This document shows, one piece after another, positions 1-8,900 of a DNA stretch of 64,000 nucleotides (position 1 is its first letter; each line of letters begins with the position of its first letter). This DNA comes from Alistipes sp. An66 (GTDB lineage: Bacteria > Bacteroidota > Bacteroidia > Bacteroidales > Rikenellaceae), in assembly GCF_002161445.1 (NCBI RefSeq), contig NZ_NFHT01000010.1, forward strand, positions 1-64,000. The letters are read 5' to 3'. The notes beneath the pieces were generated by a model, which searched no databases, was not told the DNA's origin, and worked only from the letters and a program-made list of their open reading frames with translations. A program made the position numbers and the translations under genes.

Positions 1-21
1 GCGGAAAGTGAGGGATTCGAA
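1..21 (-). repeat. Duplicate of the tRNA-Ser 3' end (att-like)
   Basis: These 21 bases are identical, in the same orientation, to 249-269, which is the 3' acceptor and T-arm end of the tRNA-Ser gene. The identity stops at base 22 and nothing beyond it folds into a tRNA body. Such a copy is what an integrase leaves when an element inserts at a tRNA 3' end. The 227 bp between the copies carries no gene, so this would be a remnant or one end of an element lying left of the window. Confidence 0.5.
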
Positions 22-34
22 GGGCGAAGCCCTC

Positions 35-72
35 GCGGGGTTACCGCTGAAAATAAACGCCTGTAACCCCGC
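35..72. repeat. 10-bp inverted repeat beside the att-like copy
   Basis: Bases 35-44 (GCGGGGTTAC) are perfectly complementary to 63-72 across an 18-base spacer. The repeat starts 13 bases after the duplicated tRNA-Ser end. It could be a recombinase binding site or an RNA hairpin. No T-run follows on either strand, so it is not an obvious terminator. Confidence 0.45.
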
Positions 73-192
73 AACCCCCGACCCGTGAGAACCCGGTCCG
101 ACGCGCTGCAAGGGATGACTACGGCAATCTGCCGGAAGATGTTTTCCGGAGGTGCCCGAAATTCATTTCGAAGGACCTCCGGAAAACAACGA

Positions 193-220
193 AAACGACG
201 GATCCGAAGATCCGTCGTTT
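193..220 (-). terminator. Terminator downstream of tRNA-Ser
   Basis: A 12-bp perfect stem (193-204 with 209-220) closes a CGAA/TTCG tetraloop. Read on the minus strand it ends in a T-rich run and lies 30 bases past the tRNA-Ser 3' end. It fits an intrinsic terminator for that gene. Confidence 0.65.
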
Positions 221-249
221 GTCATCCCGCGCATTGTGCTGCGTGCCGG

Positions 250-334
250 CGGAAAGTGAGGGATTCGAACCCCCGGAACCTTGCGGTTCAACGGTTTTCA
301 AGACCGCCGCGATCGACCACTCCGCCAACTTTCC
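250..334 (-). tRNA. tRNA-Ser(UGA)
   Basis: The minus strand gives a 7-bp acceptor stem (GGAAAGT with ACTTTCC), G discriminator, anticodon TGA, a long class II variable arm and a GTTCGAATC T-loop. CCA is not encoded. A clear promoter lies just upstream (340-371) and a hairpin terminator downstream (193-220), so it is an independent unit. Its 3' end is duplicated at 1-21. Confidence 0.95.
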
Positions 335-339
335 GGAGA

Positions 340-371
340 CAAAAGTAGCACCGATTTTCCATTCCGCCAAA
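340..371 (-). promoter_or_regulatory. Promoter of tRNA-Ser
   Basis: On the minus strand TTTG (368-371) is followed after 20 bases by TACTTTTG (340-347), a full match to the Bacteroidota -33/-7 consensus. Transcription would begin a few bases before the tRNA 5' end. Confidence 0.8.
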
Positions 372-452
372 TCTTCTCCGGAATTTCAACGCCGTACCGG
401 ACCTCGAATGTCAAAAAAACAGGGGAATTTTTCGCTTTATTCAAAATTTCCG

Positions 453-460
453 TATCTTTG
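453..460 (+). promoter_or_regulatory. -7 element for the HU gene
   Basis: TATCTTTG matches the TAnnTTTG -7 motif and lies 36 bases before the HU start codon. The -33 region is only T-rich and lacks a clean TTTG. Confidence 0.65.
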
Positions 461-496
461 TCAACAGGTTAGGTTACTCCCATCACGCACCACGTC

Positions 497-757
497 ATGA
501 ACAAAGCCCAGTTTGTCGAGGCCATCGCCCTCGACGCACACCTCACGAAAGTCGAAGCCCGCAAGGCTGTCGATGCCATGATCCGGGTCACGGTTCAATC
601 GCTCCGTGAGGGCGAACGGCTGACGCTGACGGGGCTCGGGACGTTCAGCGTGCAACAGAAGGCCGAGCGCGTGGGCCGCAACCCCCGAACGGGTGCCGCC
701 GTAAAGATTCCGCCGCGGAAGGTCATCAAGTTCCGTCCGACGGTGGAGATCGAATGA
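497..757 (+). CDS. HU family DNA-binding protein
   Basis: This 86-residue protein is a small basic nucleoid protein of the HU/IHF family, which bends and compacts DNA as a dimer. The N-terminal helical part (MNKAQFVEAIALDA, with KVEARKAVDAM) is followed by the family signature GLGTFSVQ near residue 46 and the arm motif RVGRNPRTG near residue 58, which inserts into the minor groove. Its length is normal for HU. A -7 promoter motif lies at 453-460. The stop codon overlaps a possible ATG of the downstream aminotransferase, so the two genes are probably co-transcribed. HU rather than IHF is a family-level call, and the paralogue cannot be named. Confidence 0.93.
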   Translation: MNKAQFVEAIALDAHLTKVEARKAVDAMIRVTVQSLREGERLTLTGLGTFSVQQKAERVGRNPRTGAAVKIPPRKVIKFRPTVEIE

Positions 758-783
758 CCTCCCAGCAAAAAGAAAAAACAGAA

Positions 784-1980
784 ATGCCGCAGATTTCACT
801 TCGGGCCGAGCAGATGCCGGCCTCCCCGATACGCAAACTCGTGCCGCTGGCCGATGCCGCCCGGGCACGAGGGATCAAGATCTACCACCTGAACATCGGA
901 CAACCCGACCTCCCGACCCCGCAGGTAGGACTCGACGCGCTGAAACGCATCGACCGCAAAGTATTGGAATACAGCCCCAGCGACGGCTATCGTTCGCTGC
1001 GTGAGAAGCTGGTCTCCTACTACGACCAGTACCAGATCAAACTCACGCCCGAGGAGATCATCGTCACCACGGGCGGTTCCGAAGCGGTTCTGTTCGCCTT
1101 CATGACGTGTTTGAATCCGGGCGACGAGATCATCGTCCCCGAACCGGCCTATGCCAACTACATGGCCTTCGCGATCTCGGCCGGAGCGGTGATCCGCCCG
1201 GTGGTGTCGTCGATCGAGAACGGCTTCGCGCTGCCCCCGATCGAGGAGTTCGAGAAACTGATCAACGAACGCACGCGCGGCATCCTGATCTGCAACCCCA
1301 ACAACCCGACGGGTTACCTCTATACGCGGCGGGAGATGAACCAGATCCGCGATCTGGTCAAGAAATACGACCTGTTCCTCTTCTCGGACGAGGTCTACCG
1401 CGAATTCATCTATACGGGTTCGCCCTACATCTCGGCGTGCCATCTCGAAGGGATCGAGCAGAACGTCGTGCTGATCGACTCGGTGTCGAAACGCTACTCG
1501 GAGTGCGGCATCCGCATCGGGGCGCTGATCACCAAGAACCGGAAGCTGCGCGACGCGGTGATGAAGTTCTGCCAGGCGCGCCTCTCGCCGCCGCTGATCG
1601 GGCAGATCGTGGCCGAAGCGTCGATCGACGCCCCGCGGTCGTACAGCACGGAGGTCTACGAGGAGTACATCGAACGCCGGAAGTGTCTGATCGACGGTCT
1701 GAACCGCATTCCGGGCGTCTACTCTCCGATCCCGATGGGAGCATTCTACACGGTGGCACGGCTGCCGGTGGATGACAGCGACAAGTTCTGCGCCTGGTGT
1801 CTGGAACACTTCGAATACGAGGGCGAGACGGTGATGATGGCTCCGGCGTCGGGCTTCTACTCCGATCCGGGCTGCGGCCGCAACGAGGTGCGGATCGCCT
1901 ATGTGCTGAAAAAGGAGGATCTCGAACGGGCCCTGTTCATTTTGAGCAAGGCGCTCGAAGCCTACAACAACCGGGCATAG
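784..1980 (+). CDS. Pyridoxal phosphate-dependent class I/II aminotransferase
   Basis: This fold-type I aminotransferase of about 398 residues resembles aspartate aminotransferases. Visible motifs are the substrate-loop start LNIGQPDLPTP, the cofactor-contacting TTGGSEAV, the NPNNPTG signature, the aspartate-containing SDEVYREF, and the SVSKRYS segment carrying the Schiff-base lysine. The substrate is not fixed by sequence, but aspartate or an aromatic/branched amino acid is likely. An ATG at 754 overlaps the HU stop codon. I prefer 784 because it follows an A-rich leader and because MPQISLRAEQMPASPIRK looks like the conserved N-terminus. A hairpin terminator at 2131-2160 closes the unit. Confidence 0.9.
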   Translation: MPQISLRAEQMPASPIRKLVPLADAARARGIKIYHLNIGQPDLPTPQVGLDALKRIDRKVLEYSPSDGYRSLREKLVSYYDQYQIKLTPEEIIVTTGGSEAVLFAFMTCLNPGDEIIVPEPAYANYMAFAISAGAVIRPVVSSIENGFALPPIEEFEKLINERTRGILICNPNNPTGYLYTRREMNQIRDLVKKYDLFLFSDEVYREFIYTGSPYISACHLEGIEQNVVLIDSVSKRYSECGIRIGALITKNRKLRDAVMKFCQARLSPPLIGQIVAEASIDAPRSYSTEVYEEYIERRKCLIDGLNRIPGVYSPIPMGAFYTVARLPVDDSDKFCAWCLEHFEYEGETVMMAPASGFYSDPGCGRNEVRIAYVLKKEDLERALFILSKALEAYNNRA

Positions 1981-2130
1981 CGGGGGGGGGTCGGACACGC
2001 CGGATCGACCAACCCCGACGGCACACCGGATCATAGCAGCGGACCGCTCCCGACCGGCCACAGCCGAATCCCCCGACTGGCAAAACCCCAATGCCCCCAG
2101 GCGACATCCGCCTCCCCACAACCGATATAG

Positions 2131-2160
2131 AAACGGCTTCCGAACAGGGAAGCCGTTTTT
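2131..2160 (+). terminator. Terminator after the aminotransferase
   Basis: AAACGGCTTCC (2131-2141) pairs with GGAAGCCGTTT (2148-2158), and the stem runs into a T-tract. It is a standard intrinsic terminator. The rest of 1981-2321 holds this hairpin, a GC-rich stretch with no recognisable gene, and the next promoter. Confidence 0.85.
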
Positions 2161-2236
2161 TATTGCGGGAGCAATTCGCCAAATCGTCCAAAACTATGCC
2201 ATATATTCCAATTTTTACGAATTTCAGACCAAAAAG

Positions 2237-2268
2237 TTTGGCCCGCGGGGATAGTTTTTATACTTTTG
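2237..2268 (+). promoter_or_regulatory. Promoter of the OmpP1/FadL gene
   Basis: TTTG (2237-2240), a 20-base spacer and TACTTTTG (2261-2268) match the Bacteroidota consensus. It lies about 55 bases before the start codon. Confidence 0.85.
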
Positions 2269-2321
2269 CCCCCGATTTTGCGTGTCGTGAGACCCGCCAG
2301 GTATAAACCAAACTTTTGATT

Positions 2322-3803
2322 ATGAAAAAAATTCTCCTTGCATTGGCAGCCGCAGGCATGACCGCCGGGGCATTCGCCGAAGGGTATCAGGTGAACAACT
2401 TTTCGGCCCGTCAGGCCGGAATGGCCAACGTCGGAACCGCGATGAAACTGGGGTCCGAATCCATCTACTTCAACCCGGCCGCTGCCGCATTCCAGGAGTC
2501 GAAATTCGACATCTCGCTCGGCGCCACGGGCATCCTTTCGTCGGTTACGGCCTCGACGCTTCCCACGGCCGCCAATGGTTACAAAAGCGACTTGCAGGAG
2601 ACCTCCGACAACAAGATGTCGACGCCGCTGCACATGTACATCAACTACAAGCCGTCGAAACGCTGGTCGGTGGGTCTGGGCTTCTACACGCCGGACGGCT
2701 CGTCGATGAACTGGGGCAGCAACTGGTCGGGAGCACACCTGATCCAGGAGATCAACCTGGCGGCCTATACGGTACAGCCGACGGTTTCGTTCAAGATCTG
2801 CGACCGCCTGTCGATCGGTGCGGGTCTGATGATCACGTGGGGCAACTTCGACCTGTCGCGTTCGCTGCTCTCGCAGGCGACCCGCCAGGGACTGATTACC
2901 AGAATGCTCGATCCAAAGATCACCCAACTGACCGCCGCAATCGGCAGCGGAGCCCTCACGGGCGAGGAGCTTGCCCAGGCTCAGGCTACGCTGCAAATGC
3001 TCCAGCAGGGAAAAGGCTATCTGGAGAATACGATGGATCAATCGATCGTGTCGGCCAAGCTCTCGGGCAATGCCAATGTAGCCGTAGGCGTGAATGCCGG
3101 TATTCTGTGGGACATCAACGACCAGTGGTCGCTGGCGATGAGCTACCGCTCGCGGATGAACATGAAGGTGGACCGCGGCCGCGCCGTCATGAACATCGCT
3201 CCGGAAGCTGCGGCGCTGATCGAACAGCTCGGACAGCTAAGCAGCAATACGCAACTGATTCCGGCTCTCGACAAGGGGACGTTCCACACCGAGCTGCCGT
3301 TGCCGACGACCGTGACGTGGGGCGTGTCGTACCGCCCGAACGCCAAATGGCAGATGGCCGTCGACCTGCAATGGATCGGCTGGTCGGCCTACAAGGATCT
3401 GAACGTCGCATTCAACGAGACGGAGCTGGGGATCAAGGACATCTACTCGGTGAAGAACTACTCGAACACGTTGTCGGCACGCTTCGGAGCCGAGTATCAG
3501 GCGCTGAACTGGCTGACGGCCCGCGCGGGTATCTACTTCGACGAGAGCCCCGTGGACAGCAACTACCTGAACCCCGAGACGCCGTCGATGACGAAGATCG
3601 CCTACTCGCTGGGTGCGTCGTTCCGGCTGGCGCGGAGTTTGTCACTCGACCTTGCATACTGCTACGTTTCGTCGGCGGATCCCGAGCGTACGGGCTCCTA
3701 CCCGATCTACGGCTATTCGAGCGGCCAGCTCGAAGAGGTCTTCACGCGGAACTACAAGCTCCACGCACACGTGGTTTCGTTCGGCATGCGGATCAGTTTC
3801 TGA
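2322..3803 (+). CDS. OmpP1/FadL family outer-membrane transporter
   Basis: The 493-residue precursor has a signal peptide (MKKILLALAAAGMTAGAFA). Next comes the family hallmark EGYQVNNFSARQAGMANVGTA and an FNPAA motif near residue 50, as in FadL/TodX/OmpP1 beta-barrels that move hydrophobic substrates across the outer membrane. Many alternating aromatic beta-strands follow and the chain ends in an aromatic residue (RISF), which supports barrel assembly. Long-chain fatty acids are the usual family substrate, but the actual cargo is unknown. The reading frame also opens at a TTG six bases upstream. ATG 2322 fits the signal peptide and the promoter at 2237-2268. Confidence 0.92.
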   Translation: MKKILLALAAAGMTAGAFAEGYQVNNFSARQAGMANVGTAMKLGSESIYFNPAAAAFQESKFDISLGATGILSSVTASTLPTAANGYKSDLQETSDNKMSTPLHMYINYKPSKRWSVGLGFYTPDGSSMNWGSNWSGAHLIQEINLAAYTVQPTVSFKICDRLSIGAGLMITWGNFDLSRSLLSQATRQGLITRMLDPKITQLTAAIGSGALTGEELAQAQATLQMLQQGKGYLENTMDQSIVSAKLSGNANVAVGVNAGILWDINDQWSLAMSYRSRMNMKVDRGRAVMNIAPEAAALIEQLGQLSSNTQLIPALDKGTFHTELPLPTTVTWGVSYRPNAKWQMAVDLQWIGWSAYKDLNVAFNETELGIKDIYSVKNYSNTLSARFGAEYQALNWLTARAGIYFDESPVDSNYLNPETPSMTKIAYSLGASFRLARSLSLDLAYCYVSSADPERTGSYPIYGYSSGQLEEVFTRNYKLHAHVVSFGMRISF

Positions 3804-3821
3804 AAGTTTGCAAAAAATTAC

Positions 3822-3829
3822 TATATTTG
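3822..3829 (+). promoter_or_regulatory. -7 element upstream of tRNA-Arg
   Basis: TATATTTG matches the -7 motif 36 bases before tRNA-Arg. No good TTTG stands at the usual -33 distance, so it is a moderate call. Confidence 0.5.
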
Positions 3830-3856
3830 CGGAGCGCTTTGCAGGAAGTGCTCCGC
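3829..3856 (+). other. Hairpin between OmpP1 gene and tRNA-Arg
   Basis: GCGGAGCGCTT (3829-3839) pairs with AAGTGCTCCGC (3846-3856) with one G-T wobble. It could terminate the upstream gene (AAATATTT follows) or sit in the 5' leader of the tRNA transcript. Confidence 0.5.
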
Positions 3857-3865
3857 AAATATTTC

Positions 3866-3937
3866 GGCCTCATAGTTCAAGGGATAGAACGAGGGTTTCC
3901 TAAACCCTAAATTCGCGTTCGAGTCGCGGTGGGGCTA
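3866..3937 (+). tRNA. tRNA-Arg(CCU)
   Basis: A cloverleaf can be drawn with acceptor GGCCTCA/TGGGGCT, D-stem GTTC/GAAC, anticodon stem AGGGT/ACCCT with loop TTCCTAA (anticodon CCT), and T-loop TTCGAGT. It decodes AGG. CCA is not encoded. The first acceptor pair is G-T. A terminator follows at 3949-3970. Confidence 0.92.
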
Positions 3938-3948
3938 CACAAGGGGGG

Positions 3949-3970
3949 GGGTGAAAGCCACCCTTTTTTT
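3949..3970 (+). terminator. Terminator after tRNA-Arg
   Basis: GGGTG (3949-3953) pairs with CACCC (3959-3963) and is followed by seven T. The stem can be lengthened slightly within the preceding G-run. Confidence 0.75.
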
Positions 3971-4053
3971 GAATGCGGAGCGGGCGTTCCCTGCGCCGCG
4001 ACAGATCGCTCTACCCCGCGGCAAGGAACAGAAGAGAAGGAAAACGAACGAAT

Positions 4054-5256
4054 ATGGAATCGCTGAAAGAACTCTACAAGATCGGTAACGGACCGTCGAG
4101 CAGCCACACGATGGGTCCGAAACGGGCGGCGGAACGCTTTGCGGAGCGCTGCCGGGAGGTCGACGCCTACCGCGTCACGCTCTACGGATCGCTGGCCGCG
4201 ACGGGCAGGGGCCACCTCACGGACGTGGCAATCCGCTCGGTGCTGGAACCCGTCGCCCCGACGGAGATTGTCTGGAAGCCGGAGATCACCCTCCCCTTCC
4301 ACCCCAACGGGATGCTGTTCGAAGGGCTGAAAGGGAGTGAGCCGGTCGATTCGTGGACGATTTACAGCATCGGCGGCGGAGCGCTGGCCAACGAGACATC
4401 GCGGTTGGAGGTTCCGCGGAGCATCTACCCGATGTCGACGATCGCCGAGATCAAGGAGTGGTGCTACCGCGAAGGGAAGACCTACTGGGAGTATGTGAAC
4501 GACTGCGAAGGGCCCGAGATCTGGGACTACCTCGATACGATCTGGACTTCGATGTGCGAGACGATCCAGCGGGGGCTGAACAACGACGGGGTGCTGCCGG
4601 GCGGTTTGAAGGTGGCGCGGAAAGCATCGACCTATTTCGTGAAGTCGAAGAGCTACACCGGGACGCTGGCCTCGCGTGCGAAGATCTACGCCTACGCACT
4701 GGCGACCTCCGAGGAGAATGCCTCGGGCGGCATCGTCGTCACGGCTCCGACGTGCGGATCGAGCGGTGTGGTTCCGGCGGTTCTCTATCACCTGGCCACC
4801 TCGCGGGACTTTCTGCGCATCCGGCTGCTGCGGGCGCTGGCTACGGCAGGGCTTTTCGGCAACGTGGCGAAGACGAACTCCTCGATTTCGGGGGCCGAGG
4901 TGGGGTGCCAGGGCGAGGTCGGCGTGGCGTGCGCCATGGCGGCCGCCGCGGCGTGCCAGCTCTTCGGCGGGACGCCGTCGCAGATCGAGTACGCCGCCGA
5001 AATGGGGTTGGAACACCACCTGGGTCTGACCTGCGATCCGGTCTGCGGGCTGGTTCAGGTTCCGTGTATCGAGCGCAATGCCATCGCGGCGGCCCGGGCG
5101 CTGGATGCGAACATCTACGCGACGCTGTCGGACGGTGCGCATCTGGTCTCCTACGACAAGGTCGTGGAGGTGATGAACGAGACGGGCCACAACCTGCCGA
5201 GTCTCTACCGGGAGACGGCCGAAGGGGGTCTTGCCAAGCGTTACGACCGCAAATAA
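4054..5256 (+). CDS. sdaA: L-serine ammonia-lyase (iron-sulfur, single chain)
   Basis: This 400-residue enzyme deaminates L-serine to pyruvate and ammonia using a [4Fe-4S] cluster in the cytoplasm. The N-terminal beta domain begins with ELYKIGNGPSSSHTMGPKRAA, the family signature. The alpha domain carries TAPTCGSSGVVPA and GLTCDPVCGLVQVPC, which supply cluster cysteines. Both domains are in one chain, as in SdaA of Gram-negative bacteria. The reading frame is open 27 codons further upstream, but ATG 4054 starts exactly at the conserved N-terminus and follows an A-rich leader. The stop overlaps the start of the next gene (TAATG), indicating coupling. Confidence 0.95.
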   Translation: MESLKELYKIGNGPSSSHTMGPKRAAERFAERCREVDAYRVTLYGSLAATGRGHLTDVAIRSVLEPVAPTEIVWKPEITLPFHPNGMLFEGLKGSEPVDSWTIYSIGGGALANETSRLEVPRSIYPMSTIAEIKEWCYREGKTYWEYVNDCEGPEIWDYLDTIWTSMCETIQRGLNNDGVLPGGLKVARKASTYFVKSKSYTGTLASRAKIYAYALATSEENASGGIVVTAPTCGSSGVVPAVLYHLATSRDFLRIRLLRALATAGLFGNVAKTNSSISGAEVGCQGEVGVACAMAAAAACQLFGGTPSQIEYAAEMGLEHHLGLTCDPVCGLVQVPCIERNAIAAARALDANIYATLSDGAHLVSYDKVVEVMNETGHNLPSLYRETAEGGLAKRYDRK

Positions 5257-5663
5257 TGGAGGCCCGGAACGGAAAGGTGCTTCTGAAATCGGCAGCCGTC
5301 TGGCTGGCCATCGTTCCGTGCGCGATTCTCAACGGCGCCTTGCGGGAAGGCGTGCTCCGTCCCATGCTGGGCGAATCCGTTGCCCTGCCCGTCAGCGGGC
5401 TGTTGCTGATGGGCATCATCCTGCTGCTCTCCTGGCTGTTTATCCCGCGTCTGGGCACACAAGGCCATCCGATCCCCGCCTGGCGAATCGGCCTGTTGTG
5501 GTTTGTACTGACCGTTGCTTTCGAAACGGGTGCGGGCATTGCACAGGGAGCCGACCTCTCCGCGCTGCTCCACAACTACGACATGAGCCACGGCAACCTT
5601 TGGCCGCTTGTCGTTCTGTTCACCGGATGTGCCCCACGCCTGGCTCTCTGGCTCCGTCGTTAA
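5256..5663 (+). CDS. Small integral membrane protein of unknown function
   Basis: This 135-residue protein has four predicted hydrophobic segments: near residues 10-27, 44-63, 76-92, and 117-129. I recognise no catalytic motif. Short charged loops contain RLGTQGHPIPAWR and ETGAGIAQGADLS. The start codon overlaps the sdaA stop (TAATG), so it is translationally coupled to serine ammonia-lyase. A role linked to serine use or transport is only suggested by position. The frame has no stop for some distance upstream inside sdaA, but the overlapping ATG is the only sensible start. Confidence 0.8.
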   Translation: MEARNGKVLLKSAAVWLAIVPCAILNGALREGVLRPMLGESVALPVSGLLLMGIILLLSWLFIPRLGTQGHPIPAWRIGLLWFVLTVAFETGAGIAQGADLSALLHNYDMSHGNLWPLVVLFTGCAPRLALWLRR

Positions 5664-5816
5664 ACCGCCCCACCCTCCTATCGCGCCGACCCGGGTCCTT
5701 CAGCCTGGCCCTCATCCACGACCCCACGGCATCCCACCCTCCGAATCGGTTCCTGAAACCGGGCCTTTTCGCATGGTCCGTCCACCACCATCCTTGTTTC
5801 GTAACCTTAACCACAC

Positions 5817-5852
5817 AAAAAATCCCCTCTCGAATCGAGAGGGGATTTTTTC
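5817..5852. terminator. Bidirectional terminator between the membrane protein gene and rpoC
   Basis: A 10-bp core stem (AATCCCCTCTCG with CGAGAGGGGATT, loop AAT) is flanked by A-runs on the left and T-runs on the right. It can stop transcription from both convergent genes. The rest of 5664-5909 shows no gene. Confidence 0.9.
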
Positions 5853-5909
5853 ATGCGGGCAGAAACCGGAAGCGCTCTCCGCTGGAGAGCCTGCCTCCAG
5901 TCACGGCCG

Positions 5910-8900
5910 TTACTGAGCCATCTGGAGCTTCTCCAGATCGGACTTGGCACCGACCACGAGATCGTCGTACTCGCGCAGACCCGTACCGCCGGGGATCAGG
6001 TGTCCGCAGATGACGTTCTCCTTCAGGTTTTCCAGCGGGTCGACCTTCGCCTGGATGGCAGCCTCGTTGAGGACCTTGGTGGTCTCCTGGAACGAAGCGG
6101 CCGAGATGAAGCTCGAAGTTTGGAGTGCAGCGCGGGTAATACCCTGCAAGACCTGGGTCGAGGTTGCCGGCACGATGTCACGCACCTGTACGGGGCGCAG
6201 ATCGCGGCGTTTGAGGCTCGAATTCTCGTCGCGGAGTTTGCGCAGCGAGACGATCTGTCCGGGTTGCAGCGCCGTGGAGTCGCCGGCGTCCGTTACGACG
6301 ACCTTGTCGTAGAGTTCGTCGTTGACATCCATGAACTCCCACTTGTCGACGATCTGGTCCTCGAAGAAGCGGGTGTCTCCCGGATCCTCGATCTTGACCT
6401 TCGACATCATCTGGCGGACGATCACCTCGAAGTGTTTGTCGTTGATCTTCACGCCCTGCATGCGGTAGACCTCCTGGACCTCGTTGACGATGTACTCCTG
6501 CACCTTCGTCGGACCGAGGATGTTGAGGATGTCGCTCGGCGTGATGGCGCCGTCCGAGAGCGGGCTTCCGGCCTTCACGTAGTCGTTCTCCTGCACGATG
6601 ATCTGGCGCGACAGCGGCACGAGGTAACGCTTCACATCGCCCTGCTTCGAGGTGATGATGATCTCGCGGTTACCGCGCTTGATCTTGCCGAAGGTCACCT
6701 CGCCGTCGATCTCCGAGACAATGGCGGGGTTCGACGGGTTGCGGGCCTCGAAGAGCTCCGTGACACGCGGCAGACCTCCGGTGATGTCGCCTCCGGACTT
6801 GCCGACGGCGCGCGGGATCTTGATCAGGATATCGCCGGCCTTGATTCGGGCATTGTCCTTGATGACGATGTGCGCCGAGACGGGCAGGTTGTACTGCTTG
6901 ACCTCCTCGCCCTCCTTGTTCTGGATCTTGATGACGGGGTTCTTGGTCTTGTCCTTGGACTCGATGACGACCTTCTCCGAGAGACCGGTCTGCTCGTCGC
7001 GCTCGTCGCGGTAGGTGACGCCCTCGATGATGTTCTCGTAGACGGCGCGTCCCTCGTACTCCGAAATGATCACGGCGTTGTAGGGGTCCCACTCGCAGAT
7101 CAGGTCGCCCTTCTTGACCTCGGCACCGTCCGCCATGAAGAGCGTGGCGCCGTAGGGCAGGTTGTGCGTATAGAGAACGATCTCGGTCTTGGGATCGACG
7201 ATGCGGAACTCCGACTGACGCGAGATGACGATGTCGATCGCCTCGCCGGCGGCGTTCTTGCCCTTGACGGTGCGCAGTTCGTCGATTTCCAGACGGCCCT
7301 CGTACTTCGAGATGACGTTGGTCTCGACGGCCGTACCGCCGGCCACGCCACCGACGTGGAACGTACGGAGCGTCAGCTGCGTACCCGGCTCGCCGATGGA
7401 CTGTGCGGCGATGACGCCGACGACTTCGCCCTTCTGGACCATGCGGGCCGTTGCGAGGTTGCGGCCGTAGCACTTGGCGCAGACGCCGCGACGCGACTCG
7501 CAGGTGAGCACCGAACGGATCTCGACGGATTCGAGCGGCGACTTCTCGATGGCCTCGGCGATCGACTCGGTGATCTCCTCACCGGCCTTGCACATCACCT
7601 CGCCCGTCAGCGGGTGGATCACGTCGTTCAGGGCCACACGTCCGAGGATGCGGTCGTAAAGCGTCTGCACGACATCGTCGTTGCGTTTGATGGCCGTAGC
7701 GGTCAGACCGCGCAGCGTGCCGCAGTCCTCCTCGTTGATGATGACGTCCTGTGCGACGTCGACCAGACGGCGGGTCAGATAACCGGCGTCGGCCGTCTTC
7801 AAGGCGGTATCGGCCAGACCCTTGCGGGCACCGTGCGTGGAGATGAAGTACTCCAACACCGAAAGTCCCTCCTTGAAGTTCGAGAGGATCGGGTTCTCGA
7901 TGACCTGCTGGCCGCCTTCGACACCCGACTTCTGCGGCTTGGCCATCAGACCGCGCATACCGCTCAACTGACGGATCTGCTCCTTCGAACCGCGGGCTCC
8001 GGAGTCGAGCATCATGTAGACCGGGTTGAAACCGTCGTCGTCCTTGACCAGCGTGTCGATCACGGCTTTGGTCAGTTTCGAGTTGATGTTCGTCCAGACG
8101 TCGATGATCTGGTTGTAACGCTCGTTGTTGGTGATCAGACCCATGTTGTAGTCCTCCATGATGGCGTCCGACCGGTCGTATCCCTCCTGCACGAGTTTCT
8201 CCTTCTCCTGGGGGATGATCACGGCATCGAGGTTGAACGACAGACCGCCCTGGAATGCCATCCGGTATCCCATGTCCTTGATGTCGTCGAGGAAGTTGGC
8301 CACCTTGTCGGCACCGGCCTTCTTCATCACGACGGCGATGATGTCACGCAGCGAACGCTTCGTGAGGACCTCGTTGATGTATCCGACCTCCTTCGGTACG
8401 ACCTGGTTGAAGAGGATGCGGCCGATGGTGGTCTCCTTCAACACGCGCACGGGGTTGCCCTGCTCGTCGATGTCGTCGACCAGGCACTTCACGATGGCGT
8501 GCAGATCGGCGCGCTTCTCGTTGTAGGCGATGATCGCCTCCTCCGGGCCGTAGAAGACCTGCCCCTCGCCCTTGACGCCCTTGCGGGGTTTGGTGATGTA
8601 GTAGAGTCCGAGGACCATGTCCTGCGAGGGCACGGTGATCGGGGCTCCGTTGGCGGGGTTGAGGACGTTGTGCGACCCGAGCATCAGCAGCTGGGCTTCC
8701 AGAATGGCGGCATTGCCCAGCGGGAGGTGCACGGCCATCTGGTCACCGTCGAAGTCGGCGTTGAAGGCCGTACAGGCCAGCGGGTGGAGCTGCATGGCCT
8801 TGCCCTCGATCAGCTTGGGCTGGAAGGCCTGAATACCCAGACGGTGCAGCGTCGGGGCACGGTTCATCAGCACGGGGTGACCCTTGATGACGTTTTCGAG

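Noticed and set aside
1-85. Second tRNA-Ser gene
   Set aside because: Only the 21-base 3' end matches. No D-arm, anticodon arm or acceptor 5' strand is present, so it is a duplicate end, not a gene.
796-2121. 441-residue minus-strand frame opposite the aminotransferase
   Set aside because: Arg/Asp/His-rich shadow with no recognisable family, covered by a well-supported plus-strand gene.
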